Position numbers and translations under genes: made by a program. DNA of 64,000 nucleotides from Lachnospiraceae bacterium. Lineage in GTDB: Bacteria > Bacillota > Clostridia > Lachnospirales > Lachnospiraceae. The notes under the pieces are model-generated. The model did not search any database, had not been told where the DNA came from, and saw only the letters and a program-made list of their open reading frames with translations. Positions 44,522-53,202 of this stretch are shown here, one piece after another. Where the stretch lies: the NCBI GenBank assembly GCA_021770785.1, contig JAETQH010000021.1, positions 1 through 64,000 on the forward strand. Reading direction: 5' to 3'. Each line of letters opens with the position of its first letter. Position 1 is the first letter of the stretch.

Positions 44522-44899
44522 ATGATATTAGATGATGCGAAAATTCTGATTGGAGATGATTCTATTCTTGCGAGGAAACAAATAAAGGATATGATTTCAA
44601 AATTCGGCTCACCAATTTTCTTAGAAGCCTCAAATGGACAGGATTGTATTGATATTTATAAAAAAGAACAACCGACGCTCGTCTTTCTTGATATTGTAAT
44701 GCCAGTAAAAGATGGCAATGCTGCGATTCAGGAAATTATAGATTTTGATAAAAATGCCTCTATTGTCGTTGTTTCTTCCGTTGGAACACGTTCCCAGCTT
44801 CGTTCCGCCATCGAAGCCGGCGCAAAGGATTTTATCCAGAAGCCGTTAAAGGGTGTAGATATCCAACACATTATTACTTCCAGATTTGAAAGGAGCTAA
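44522..44899 (+). CDS. CheY-like single-domain response regulator
   Basis: A 125-aa receiver domain. Acidic pair D12-D13, phospho-acceptor D57 (LVFLDIVMP), conserved Ser at about 85 and Lys 107 (FIQKPLK) are all there, so it can probably be phosphorylated. No output domain. It is 2 nt before the CheX-like gene and forms a two-gene operon. In other bacteria such stand-alone CheY-CheX pairs control motility or a non-flagellar output; no flagellar genes lie in the window. Confidence 0.92.
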   Translation: MILDDAKILIGDDSILARKQIKDMISKFGSPIFLEASNGQDCIDIYKKEQPTLVFLDIVMPVKDGNAAIQEIIDFDKNASIVVVSSVGTRSQLRSAIEAGAKDFIQKPLKGVDIQHIITSRFERS

Positions 44900-44901
44900 A
44901 T

Positions 44902-45795
44902 ATGTACGCTCAGTTTTTTGGTAACTATTTACTTTCACACGGTGTTATCACGGAGACCCAACTGCTCTCCGCCATCCAAAAAAAGTCCGCCGCACATATG
45001 AAGCTCGGAACTTTGGCGATATACGCCGGCTATATGACAGCAAATGAGGTAGACCAGATTGTAATCATGCAGACCCATCAGGACGCACGTTTCGGAGAGC
45101 TGGCAATTAAAGAAGGCTATCTCACCGAAACCCAGGTTACGGATTTGCTCAAGTCCCAGACACCGGACTTTCTGCAGCTAGGACAAACCTTGATGGATGA
45201 AAAAATTATTGACAATCAACAGCTCCAGTCCCTGATTATTGACTACCAGTCAGAAAATGAAATCTATGAGGAAGATTATTCCAATGAGACAAGGGAAAAT
45301 ATCAATCATTTGGTAGAGAATTTCTTCGTAATTGCAGAACGCTCCCTCTCTTCTTTTGAGGTATCTTTTATCCGTCTGCTCTTTACGAATCTTGTCCGGT
45401 TTATCGGAGATGATTTTACTCCGGTTTCCCCGTATTGCTGTAAAGAGTACCCGACAAACTATTGTATTTCCCAGCGTATCAACGGGCATTTTTCTGTGAG
45501 GACTTATATTGATATGCCGGAAACAGCCTGCATTGAATTTGCCTCCAGATATGTAAGGGAAGAATTTACTGCTTTCGATGAGTATGTGCAGTCCTCTCTG
45601 GAAGATTTCTTAAATCTTCACAACGGTCTGTTCAATGTAAATATCTCCAACGATTACTCCATTGAGCTGGCGTTAGAGCCGCCGCAGACGGAGACGGACG
45701 AGCTCCTTACCTTCCAGACAGAGACTTTCCTTCTTCCGATTGTCTATCCATTTGGAACCATTCATTTTATCTTTGAGATTTTTAAATCAGAATAA
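44902..45795 (+). CDS. Two-domain protein: MshEN/T2SSE-N-like N-terminus plus CheX-like phosphatase domain
   Basis: A 297-aa protein. Residues about 10-110 resemble the T2SSE/MshEN-type N domain that can bind nucleotides including c-di-GMP (repeats LGTLAIYAGYMTANEVDQ, FGELAIKEGYLTETQVTD, LGQTLMDEKIIDNQQLQ). Residues about 150-297 look like CheX (NLHNGLFNVNISNDYSIELALEPP, FPFGTIHFIFE type ending). The exact ligand is inferred. It likely acts on the partner CheY-like protein just upstream. RBS AAAGGAG. Confidence 0.78.
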   Translation: MYAQFFGNYLLSHGVITETQLLSAIQKKSAAHMKLGTLAIYAGYMTANEVDQIVIMQTHQDARFGELAIKEGYLTETQVTDLLKSQTPDFLQLGQTLMDEKIIDNQQLQSLIIDYQSENEIYEEDYSNETRENINHLVENFFVIAERSLSSFEVSFIRLLFTNLVRFIGDDFTPVSPYCCKEYPTNYCISQRINGHFSVRTYIDMPETACIEFASRYVREEFTAFDEYVQSSLEDFLNLHNGLFNVNISNDYSIELALEPPQTETDELLTFQTETFLLPIVYPFGTIHFIFEIFKSE

Positions 45796-45805
45796 AATAC
45801 ATGTT

Positions 45806-45845
45806 GCAAAAAGTACCGGGGGTAGGCCTGGTGCTTTTTGCTTTA
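45806..45845 (+). terminator. Terminator downstream of the CheX-like gene
   Basis: GCAAAAAGTACC and GGTGCTTTTTGC pair (one G-U) around GGGGGTAGGCCT; followed by TTTA. Confidence 0.7.
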
Positions 45846-45902
45846 TAGGATTCGGTGGGCAAAAAGGGGGGAGGATAAGGGGTATGAGGCGGATTGCATA
45901 AA

Positions 45903-45946
45903 GAAAGGACAGGAAAAAATGCGATAATCATTTTTTCCTGTCTTTC
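45903..45946 (-). terminator. Terminator downstream of thrC
   Basis: GAAAGGACAGGAAAAAATG and CATTTTTTCCTGTCTTTC form a long stem with one bulged G and a CGATAAT loop. Confidence 0.7.
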
Positions 45947-45980
45947 CAAAGTTTAATGGTTGCTTCGTGATGGTTATAAT

Positions 45981-47471
45981 TTACATGCCAAGGAATTTTT
46001 TCACTACCTGCGGCATCTCTTCCACTTCGCAGACGGTATTGTGACGCACCTCTGCAGTTCTGAGTTCTTCTACTGCCTGAGGTACTTTCACATTTCCAAT
46101 GCGGCTTAATTCGTCTACCAGCTCAAATTCTCCTAAACTGTCATATTTTGAATCGATGGCGCTCATGACGCTTCTGTTGAATTTGAAGGGGCTTGCGGTG
46201 GAGGCAATTACGGTCTTTGTTTCGGTGTCATTGGTGTCCTTTTTATATTTCTTATAAACTCCTGCCGCTACTGCCGTGTGAGTGTCAATAATATAGCCGG
46301 TCTTTTCGTACAAATCACGGATTGTCTCTGCGGTCTCTGCCTCGCTGGTATAATTTCCGTAGAAATCGGAAAGCTGCGCTTTCATCTCCGGCGTAATCTC
46401 GTATTTTCCGGTGGCAGAAAGGCTCTTCATCAGCTCTGCATTTTTGGTTGCATCCTCTCCTGCAATGCGGTAAATGAGACGCTCTAGGTTGCTGGAAATC
46501 AAAATATCCATGGACGGGGAGCTAGTCAGCATAAACTCTCTGTTTTTATCGTAAGTTCCGGTGGAGAAGAAATCAAACAATACTTTGTTCTCATTGGAGG
46601 CACAGATTAATTTTGCCACCGGAAGTCCCATATTCTTTGCGTAGAAAGCCGCTAAGATATTTCCAAAGTTTCCGGTAGGAACTACGATATTGATTTTCTC
46701 GTCCTTTGCAATGACGCCACCTTCATACATTTTTGCGTAAGCATAGACATAGTAAGCAATCTGCGGAACCAGACGTCCGATGTTGATGGAGTTTGCAGAA
46801 GAAAACTGGTAGCCGGCTGCGTCCATCTCTTTTGCCAAAGCGTCATCGGAAAACATTTGTTTTACTCCGGTCTGTGCCTGGTCAAAGTTTCCGTGGATAC
46901 CTACCACATGGGTGTTTTCCCCCTTCTGGGTAACCATCTGCTTCTCCTGAATAGGGCTGACACCGTTTTTCGGATAAAATACTACAATCTTTGTTCCCTT
47001 CACATCGGCAAAACCCGCCAGAGCAGCCTTTCCGGTATCTCCGGAGGTGGCGGTCAAAATAACAATGTCGTTTTTCACCTGATTTTTTCGCGCTGCGGTA
47101 ATCAGCAGATGAGGTAAAATAGACAATGCCATATCTTTAAAAGCAATCGTCGGACCATGGAACAGCTCTAAATAATAAGCGCCGTCTGCATTTACCAGCG
47201 GAGCAATTTCTTCCGTATCAAATTTGCTGTCATAAGCGGAAGCAATACAGTGTTTCAGTTCTTCCTCCGTAAAGTCTGTCAAAAACAGCTTTAACACTTC
47301 ATAGGCAGCCTCCTGATAGGACATCTGCGCCAAAGCATCCATATCCACATCCAGAGACGGAATCGCTGTGGGAACATACAGCCCTCCGTCCTTTGCCAGA
47401 CCCTTTAAAATTGCCTGGGAAGCCGTTACTCTTTCCCCGGCATCTCTTGTATTTGCATACATCAATTCCAT
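45981..47471 (-). CDS. thrC: Threonine synthase
   Basis: A 496-aa PLP enzyme converting O-phosphohomoserine to threonine. PLP lysine in PTIAFKDMAL; also TATSGDTGKAAL and VPTGNFGNILAAFYA. Start ATG 47471 follows GGAGG by 5 nt; the track ATG at 47483 overlaps that RBS. Own promoter and terminator. No other threonine genes in the window. Length fits the longer (yeast/E. coli-like) class. Confidence 0.94.
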   Translation of the reverse strand: MELMYANTRDAGERVTASQAILKGLAKDGGLYVPTAIPSLDVDMDALAQMSYQEAAYEVLKLFLTDFTEEELKHCIASAYDSKFDTEEIAPLVNADGAYYLELFHGPTIAFKDMALSILPHLLITAARKNQVKNDIVILTATSGDTGKAALAGFADVKGTKIVVFYPKNGVSPIQEKQMVTQKGENTHVVGIHGNFDQAQTGVKQMFSDDALAKEMDAAGYQFSSANSINIGRLVPQIAYYVYAYAKMYEGGVIAKDEKINIVVPTGNFGNILAAFYAKNMGLPVAKLICASNENKVLFDFFSTGTYDKNREFMLTSSPSMDILISSNLERLIYRIAGEDATKNAELMKSLSATGKYEITPEMKAQLSDFYGNYTSEAETAETIRDLYEKTGYIIDTHTAVAAGVYKKYKKDTNDTETKTVIASTASPFKFNRSVMSAIDSKYDSLGEFELVDELSRIGNVKVPQAVEELRTAEVRHNTVCEVEEMPQVVKKFLGM

Positions 47472-47536
47472 TTTATCCTCCATTCTGCGCCATTTTACGC
47501 ATCTTAAGTTTTATCATACATTTTTTCCTGCACAAC

Positions 47537-47566
47537 ATTATATAAGAAAGAACACATCTGTGTCAA
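47537..47566 (-). promoter_or_regulatory. Sigma-A promoter of thrC
   Basis: TTGACA and TATAAT, 18-nt spacer, about 65 nt before thrC. Confidence 0.78.
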
Positions 47567-47573
47567 TGTATTC

Positions 47574-47602
47574 TTGCATTCCATTTTCACTCATGCTATT
47601 CT
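47574..47602 (+). promoter_or_regulatory. Candidate promoter of the AP2-like gene
   Basis: TTGCAT and TATTCT, 17-nt spacer, plus strand, divergent from the thrC promoter and directly adjacent. Confidence 0.5.
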
Positions 47603-47670
47603 ATAAGTATCATTACCCTGCACTACGGTGCATAGTAACAAATCACAATTTTGCTTACAAAGGAGAATCT

Positions 47671-48477
47671 ATGCTTCCCGGTGTTTATCTTGCAAAACAA
47701 AAAGACGGTACGGTATACTACCGCTCCAGCATTAATTTTATGAATAAACATATCAGCCTCGGCAGCTTTCCCACGGAGGAAGATGCCCATACTGCTTATT
47801 TAGAGGCATCCGCCCTTTTGACGGATACTGCCATAAACCTGGACAACTGTACGTCCAAACTCCATCTGCTCTTCCATGATAAAATCGTAGTGCTCCTTAA
47901 TTTCCGGGACAACCGCCTTTATTTTAAAAATCCCATTTACTTAAGAAAAGGCTATTTCAGCTACTTTCTTTCCGCAGGGCTGGAGCTGAAATTTGATATC
48001 GACGATTTATTTTATTACGCCAGCCATAAAATCCAGAAACGGCAGGGACATCTTTTTGTCAATGATTACGGCATGCAGTACTCTATCCTCTCCCGCTACG
48101 GAATCCGCCCCTATGCGGTGGCAGGGCGGGACTACCAGTTTGCCAACGGGGACGATACGGACTACCGTTATGCGAACCTTATCATCCGGAACCATTACCA
48201 CGGCGTCCTGCAGTACCAGAAAAAAGGGCTGACAAAATACCGCACCGTTATCCATATCAACGGCAATTTTATCATCGGAACCTATTCTGGCGAGGAAAAG
48301 GCGGCCATCGCCTACAACAAGGCGGCCGATTTAGCCAAAGCCGCTGGAATCAACCGGAATTTCCCGGAAAACTATATTGACAATATTTCCCCCAAAGAAT
48401 ATGCGGAAATCTATACGAAATTAAAAATTTCCAAACGCTATCTGACCTATTTGGAAACCTGCCGGACCAAACGATAA
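47671..48477 (+). CDS. Protein with two AP2-like DNA-binding domains and a degenerate HNH-like centre
   Basis: A 268-aa protein from ATG 47671 (AAAGGAGAATCT). The track start at 47368 is a shadow extension. Residues about 3-47 resemble an AP2 domain (VYLAKQKDGTVYYRSS, KHISLGSFPTEEDAHTAY) and residues about 177-225 a second (YRTVIHINGNFIIGTYSGEE, KAAIAYNKAADLAKAAG). Between them, residues about 127-174 resemble the HNH of AP2/HNH homing endonucleases, but the His and Asp-His pair is not preserved (QFANGDDTDYRYANLIIRN). Inference: a domesticated homing endonuclease acting as DNA-binding regulator, or an inactive relic under selection. Divergent from thrC. Confidence 0.72.
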   Translation: MLPGVYLAKQKDGTVYYRSSINFMNKHISLGSFPTEEDAHTAYLEASALLTDTAINLDNCTSKLHLLFHDKIVVLLNFRDNRLYFKNPIYLRKGYFSYFLSAGLELKFDIDDLFYYASHKIQKRQGHLFVNDYGMQYSILSRYGIRPYAVAGRDYQFANGDDTDYRYANLIIRNHYHGVLQYQKKGLTKYRTVIHINGNFIIGTYSGEEKAAIAYNKAADLAKAAGINRNFPENYIDNISPKEYAEIYTKLKISKRYLTYLETCRTKR

Positions 48478-48508
48478 CTACTGTCTGGTACAAAATCCCC
48501 TCTGACAG

Positions 48509-48539
48509 AAAAACTACGGGGCTGTCTTGCGGCAGCCCC
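48509..48539 (-). terminator. Terminator downstream of leuD
   Basis: GGGGCTG and CAGCCCC with an 8-nt loop, followed on the minus strand by GTAGTTTTT. Confidence 0.75.
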
Positions 48540-48584
48540 AGAGCATTCTTTCTGATAACAGAAAATTTATGAAATATATTCCTG

Positions 48585-49073
48585 CTATTTTTGATTAATG
48601 TAATTCACCAATCCCTCGCAGTCGATAATCTTCTGCATAAACGGCGGAAACGCCTGACCCTGGAATGTCTTTCCGGTTGTGATATCCGTAATGACTCCAG
48701 TGTCAAAATTCACTTCTACCTCGTCTCCTGCATTGATTGCCGCTGCCGCCTCCGGGCATTCGATAATCGGAAGTCCGATATTGATGGCATTGCGGTAAAA
48801 GATACGTGCAAAGGTTTCTGCAATGACACAGCTGACGCCCGCCGCCTTGATGGCAAGGGGTGCATGTTCTCTGGAAGAACCACAGCCAAAGTTTTTATTG
48901 GCAACGATAATATCTCCCTCTGTCATTTTTTTCACAAAATCCGCATCGATATCTTCCATACAATGGGTTGCGAGCTCCTTCGGGTCAGAAGAATTTAAGT
49001 ATCTCGCAGGGATAATGACGTCTGTATCGACGTTATCTCCATATTTGAACACATGACCTTTTGCTGCTTTCAT
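48585..49073 (-). CDS. leuD: 3-isopropylmalate dehydratase small subunit
   Basis: A 162-aa swivelling domain ([35 protein letters not shown]). Size and sequence fit the archaeal-type (LeuD2/homoaconitase-like) small subunit. Start ATG 49073 follows AAGGAG by 7 nt; the track start at 49220 reads through the leuC tail and is rejected. Forms isopropylmalate isomerase with LeuC. leuB is not next to it. Confidence 0.92.
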   Translation of the reverse strand: MKAAKGHVFKYGDNVDTDVIIPARYLNSSDPKELATHCMEDIDADFVKKMTEGDIIVANKNFGCGSSREHAPLAIKAAGVSCVIAETFARIFYRNAINIGLPIIECPEAAAAINAGDEVEVNFDTGVITDITTGKTFQGQAFPPFMQKIIDCEGLVNYINQK

Positions 49074-49146
49074 GTTTTTTCTCCTTTTTTCATAATAGGA
49101 AATTGCATTCTGCAACTTTTCCTGCAAATTCAATCCGCCGGGTTTT

Positions 49147-50412
49147 CTAGGAAACCACTTCCTCCGGCCCTGACAATTTTCCTGTAATTGCGCTGGCTGC
49201 TGCAACTGCCGGACTTGCAAGATAAATCTCAGACTCTACGTGTCCCATTCTTCCTACAAAGTTACGGTTCGTGGTGGATACGCAGCGCTCATGTTCCGCA
49301 AGGATACCCATATATCCGCCAAGGCACGGTCCACAGGTCGGTGTACTTACCACTGCCCCTGCCTCGATAAAGATTTTTAACAGCCCCTCTTCCATGGCAT
49401 CTAAATAAATCTTCTGAGTAGCCGGTATTACAATCACACGCAGTCCCTTTGCCACCTTCCTGCCTTTTAAAATAGACGCTGCAATCCGCAAATCATCCAT
49501 TCTTCCGTTGGTACAGGAACCGATTACTACCTGGTCAATCTTTAAATCGCCCACCTCATCGATGGTTTTTGTATTCTCCGGCAAATGAGGGAATGCCACC
49601 GTCGGTTTTAAAGCGCTAAGATCAATGGTATACTCCTCTTCATACTCTGCGTCCTCGTCTGCTTCATAAACCACATACGGACGTTTGGAATGCTCTTCCA
49701 TATATTTCTTTGCAAGGTCATCCACAGGGAAAATACCATTTTTTCCGCCCGCTTCAATCGCCATGTTGGCAATGGTAAAACGGTCATCCATGGTAAGATA
49801 CTGAATACCGTCCCCTACAAACTCCATGGATTTGTAAAGTGCTCCGTCCACACCAATCATTCCGATGATATGTAAGATAATATCCTTTCCGCTGATCCAT
49901 TTTGCCGGTTTTCCGGTTAAATTGAATTTGATAGCGGAAGGAACCTTAAACCATGCTTTTCCTGTGGCCATTCCGGCAGCCATATCCGTACTTCCCACTC
50001 CGGTGGAAAATGCGCCCAACGCACCGTAGGTACAGGTATGGGAATCCGCTCCGATAATCACGTCTCCCGCTACGGTGAGGCCTTTCTCCGGCAGCAGCGC
50101 ATGTTCAATGCCCATCTCTCCCACGTCAAAATAATTGGTAATATCGTGCCTGCATGCAAACTCTCTGACGCATTTACAATGCTGCGCAGATTTGATATCT
50201 TTGTTGGGCACAAAATGGTCGAGTACCAAGGCAATCTTATCCTTATCAAATACACCGTCCACCTTCATTTTATCCATCTCATGAATGGCAACCGGTGAGG
50301 TAATATCATTTCCAAGCACCAAATCCAAATCTGCCTCAATGAGCTGTCCGGCACTGACGGACGGAAGCCCTGCATGTGCCGCAAGGATTTTCTGCGTCAT
50401 TGTCATCCCCAT
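49147..50412 (-). CDS. leuC: 3-isopropylmalate dehydratase large subunit
   Basis: A 421-aa aconitase-family [4Fe-4S] enzyme. Cluster-ligand regions [27 protein letters not shown] and [13 protein letters not shown] are complete. Length fits the shorter archaeal/clostridial LeuC group, which overlaps in sequence with homoaconitase and methylthioalkylmalate isomerase; leucine synthesis is favoured by the ilvC-ilvN and leuS context. AGGAGG 9 nt before ATG. Gap of 73 nt to leuD. Divergent LysR gene likely regulates it. Confidence 0.93.
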   Translation of the reverse strand: MGMTMTQKILAAHAGLPSVSAGQLIEADLDLVLGNDITSPVAIHEMDKMKVDGVFDKDKIALVLDHFVPNKDIKSAQHCKCVREFACRHDITNYFDVGEMGIEHALLPEKGLTVAGDVIIGADSHTCTYGALGAFSTGVGSTDMAAGMATGKAWFKVPSAIKFNLTGKPAKWISGKDIILHIIGMIGVDGALYKSMEFVGDGIQYLTMDDRFTIANMAIEAGGKNGIFPVDDLAKKYMEEHSKRPYVVYEADEDAEYEEEYTIDLSALKPTVAFPHLPENTKTIDEVGDLKIDQVVIGSCTNGRMDDLRIAASILKGRKVAKGLRVIVIPATQKIYLDAMEEGLLKIFIEAGAVVSTPTCGPCLGGYMGILAEHERCVSTTNRNFVGRMGHVESEIYLASPAVAAASAITGKLSGPEEVVS

Positions 50413-50519
50413 GTGTCATGTCCTCCTAATTTCTTTTAAAATACCGGAAACCTCCGGCGTCATATAGTGTGTGTGTGTTGGATGAGCTTTGGCTTTTTCC
50501 TCCGCTCTATCTGTATATC

Positions 50520-50547
50520 ATTTTATCACAGAACTTAATATAATCAA
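50520..50547 (-). promoter_or_regulatory. Candidate promoter of leuC-leuD
   Basis: TTGATT and TAAAAT on the minus strand with a 16-nt spacer, about 110 nt before leuC. Confidence 0.55.
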
Positions 50548-50556
50548 AATACATAA

Positions 50557-50593
50557 TAAATATATTTACCATAACTACCAATCATGTTATACT
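50557..50593 (+). promoter_or_regulatory. Candidate LysR-type operator and promoter of the LysR gene
   Basis: TTACCA and TATACT (50566-50593, 16-nt spacer) could drive the LysR gene. A 12-bp palindrome TAAATATATTTA (50557-50568) overlaps the -35 and lies between the two divergent promoters, where a LysR regulator would be expected to bind. Confidence 0.5.
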
Positions 50594-50657
50594 AAAAAAA
50601 ATCGTTACTTCTATATGGCTGCATCCTGCGGCGCATCACTAGGCACAGGAGGAAAAA

Positions 50658-51554
50658 ATGAACCAGAATTTATCTTCTTACCGGATTTTTTATACCGTTG
50701 CCAATACGGGGAATATTTCTAAAGCGGCAAAGGAGCTTTATATCAGCCAGCCTGCCATCAGTAAATCTATCCAGAAGTTAGAGGAAAGCGTGGGCTGTAG
50801 GCTGTTCTCCCGAAGCTCCCGGGGCGTGGTTCTCACCGACGAGGGAAAACTGCTCTACGACCACGTCAGCAATGCCTTTGAAACCCTGGCTTTGGGGGAG
50901 GAAAAGCTGCGCCGTTCCATCGAGCTTGGGGTGGGACATTTAAAAATCGGCGTCAGCGCCACCCTCTGCAAATATATGCTTCTACCCTATTTAAAGGAGT
51001 TTATCCGGAGAAACCCCCATATTTCCATCTCCATCACCTGTCAGTCTACCAATGAGACGCTGCGGCTGTTAGAGGATAACAAGATTGATATCGGGTTGAT
51101 TGGTAAATCGGATAATCTGAAAAATATTCATTTTGATTTCTTAGAAGAAATTGAGGATGTGTTTGTCGCTACCAAAGATTACATTCGGAACCTCCGCGCC
51201 AGAGGGATACAGAAAAATCAGATTCTTTCCAGTTCTACGTTAATGCTGCTGGATAAAAATAATATGACGAGGCAGTATATTGATGATTATCTGCAGGAAA
51301 ACCAGATTGTAATTAAGGATTCCATTGATATTTCCAATATGGATTTGCTGATTGATTTTGCAAGAATCGGCGTGGGGGTGGCATGTGTCATTAAGAGTTT
51401 TGTGGCGGAGGATTTGGCAGCGGGAGCGCTGGTGGAGATTCCGCTGGGGATTCCCATCCATAAGAGGGAAGTCGGGTTTGCTTATAAAACGAATGGAGGG
51501 ATGGCGAAATCGGCGGGGGAGTTTATTGAGTTTTATAAGAGTTATAGGGGGTAG
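50658..51554 (+). CDS. LysR-family transcriptional regulator, divergent from leuCD
   Basis: A 298-aa LTTR. N-terminal wHTH (SKAAKELYISQPAISKSIQKLEE) and a periplasmic-binding-fold effector domain (HLKIGVSATLCKYMLLPYL, IDIGLIGKSDNLKN, IGVGVACVIKSFVAEDL). The divergent arrangement with leuC and a palindrome between them suggest control of leucine synthesis by a pathway intermediate, which is inference. AGGAGGAAAAA before ATG 50658. Confidence 0.93.
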   Translation: MNQNLSSYRIFYTVANTGNISKAAKELYISQPAISKSIQKLEESVGCRLFSRSSRGVVLTDEGKLLYDHVSNAFETLALGEEKLRRSIELGVGHLKIGVSATLCKYMLLPYLKEFIRRNPHISISITCQSTNETLRLLEDNKIDIGLIGKSDNLKNIHFDFLEEIEDVFVATKDYIRNLRARGIQKNQILSSSTLMLLDKNNMTRQYIDDYLQENQIVIKDSIDISNMDLLIDFARIGVGVACVIKSFVAEDLAAGALVEIPLGIPIHKREVGFAYKTNGGMAKSAGEFIEFYKSYRG

Positions 51555-51570
51555 ATTTTGAAATAGGGAT

Positions 51571-51700
51571 GCCCGTGAGACAAAGGGGTTCATGCAGACA
51601 CGCTCTCGCTCAGTGAACCACGTAGCGGATGCTAAGCTCGTACCTCGCTAAGCACCGACGTGGTTCAAATGGTCTGCCTGAACCCCTTTGTCTCACGGGC
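51571..51700. repeat. 130-nt long inverted repeat between convergent LysR and MATE genes
   Basis: The outer arms GCCCGTGAGACAAAGGGG (+TTCA) at 51571-51592 and TGAACCCCTTTGTCTCACGGGC at 51679-51700 are a perfect 22-bp pair. Inside, GCAGAC/GTCTGC and TGAACCACGT/ACGTGGTTCA pair further, and TGCTaAGC/GCTaAGCA close the tip with an A-A mismatch. It may be a MITE-like element or a large bidirectional terminator. No U-run at the ends. 51701-51851 shows nothing else. Confidence 0.85.
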
Positions 51701-51851
51701 TGATTATTACAAAAAACTTATGGATCTATTTCGTTCTCTGGCGGTTACTCCAAGAGGTTTGCGGGTCTGTGTTTGTTTCTGTGTTAATTTCATAGAAAGG
51801 CACTTCTACTTCTCTGGTTGTTCTGCAATGAACAAAGGTTTTGATGTTTTT

Positions 51852-53201
51852 TTATTTTCTTTGCCGCTCAAAGGTATGAAGCCAGTCGGCTTTCAGGAAA
51901 TAGATTAGGAAAATCACAGAACTGATGGACCAGGTCAGGGGGTAGGCCCAGAAAATCACCTGGATTTTGGGGATAAAATGTACGGTCACTGTGATATAAG
52001 TGATACGGATAATGCACCATGAGGCCAGCATGACGAACATGGGAACGGTGGATTTTCCGGCGCCCCGCATAATTCCTGCGATACAGTGGGAAAAAGCGAG
52101 AAAGCAGTAAAATAATGCCTCTACATGTGCCTGCCTGTCAGCAATTGCTATCACTTCTGCCGTATTGTCGAAGGCTGCGGCTAAGTATGGTATTGTGAAG
52201 TATACGATAACTCCCACCAGCTCAGCTAAGGTGACGGAGCAGAAAATTCCGAAGTATGCGCCTTTTTTCGCCCTGTCGTACTGTCTTGCCCCTAAGTTCT
52301 GACCGATAAAGGTGGTCAGGGACATGGCAAAGCAGGTAATCGGAAGGAAGGCAAAGCCCTCTATTTTGGCATAGACACCGCAGGCTGCCACTGCCATCAC
52401 ACCGAATTTATTGATGTTGGTCTGCACGATGATGTTGGCAAAGGAAATGATGGAGTTCTGCATTCCCGAAGGCAGACCTAAGCCGATAATCTGACGCAGC
52501 ATGCCCGGATGAAAGCGGATATTTTTTACCTGTACCTGATAGACATCCTTCGTTTTCATCAGACGGACGAAACAAAGTAATGCGCTTGCCGCCTGGGAGA
52601 TGGCTGTGGCAAGGGCTGCCGCCCCCACGCCGAAGTGAAAGCCGCCCACTAAAAGCAAATCCAGCACAATATTAATGACGGAGGAAAATATCAGGTAGTA
52701 CAGCGGGTGTTTGCTGTCTCCCACCGCCTGTAAAATTCCCATCACAATGTTGTACATGACAAAGGCAAGGGAACCGGAAAAATATACCCGAAAATACACC
52801 ACGGAATTGGGCAGCACGCTCTCCGGCGTCCCCATCAGTACTAAAATCTGTGGGGCTAAAAAAATACCAATGATGGTTAAAAGTATCCCCGCCACCAGGC
52901 CGAATGCCACATCGGTGTGGACGGCTTTTTTCAGGTTCGCATAATCTCGCGCCCCAAAATATTTTGAAATCACCACACCTGCACCCATGGCGATTCCGTT
53001 GAAGAAACCCACCATCAAAAAAATCAGGCTGCCGGAAGAACTGACTGCCGCAAGGGCGTCGCTCCCCAAAAAATTGCCCACAATCAAGGAGTCTGCGGTG
53101 TTATATAACTGTTGAAATAAATTTCCCAAGAAGAGAGGGATTGCAAACGATACAATCCCCTTCCAGATGGGACCCTCTAATAATTTTGTCCCTTTTTCCA
53201 T
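51852..53201 (-). CDS. MATE-family multidrug/metabolite efflux transporter
   Basis: A 449-aa 12-TM MATE protein (VSFAIPLFLGNLFQQLYNTADSLIVGNFLGSDALAAV at the N-terminus, typical of the DinF/NorM-like family). It starts 1 nt after the leuS stop, so it is co-transcribed with leuS and should be under the leucine T-box. Substrate cannot be told from sequence. C-terminus short and basic (HTFERQRK). Confidence 0.93.
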   Translation of the reverse strand: MEKGTKLLEGPIWKGIVSFAIPLFLGNLFQQLYNTADSLIVGNFLGSDALAAVSSSGSLIFLMVGFFNGIAMGAGVVISKYFGARDYANLKKAVHTDVAFGLVAGILLTIIGIFLAPQILVLMGTPESVLPNSVVYFRVYFSGSLAFVMYNIVMGILQAVGDSKHPLYYLIFSSVINIVLDLLLVGGFHFGVGAAALATAISQAASALLCFVRLMKTKDVYQVQVKNIRFHPGMLRQIIGLGLPSGMQNSIISFANIIVQTNINKFGVMAVAACGVYAKIEGFAFLPITCFAMSLTTFIGQNLGARQYDRAKKGAYFGIFCSVTLAELVGVIVYFTIPYLAAAFDNTAEVIAIADRQAHVEALFYCFLAFSHCIAGIMRGAGKSTVPMFVMLASWCIIRITYITVTVHFIPKIQVIFWAYPLTWSISSVIFLIYFLKADWLHTFERQRK

Positions 53202-53202
53202 C

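Noticed and set aside
48585-49220. 211-aa LeuD with long N-terminus
   Set aside because: The first 49 residues overlap the leuC 3' end and do not match LeuD; ATG 49073 has AAGGAG.
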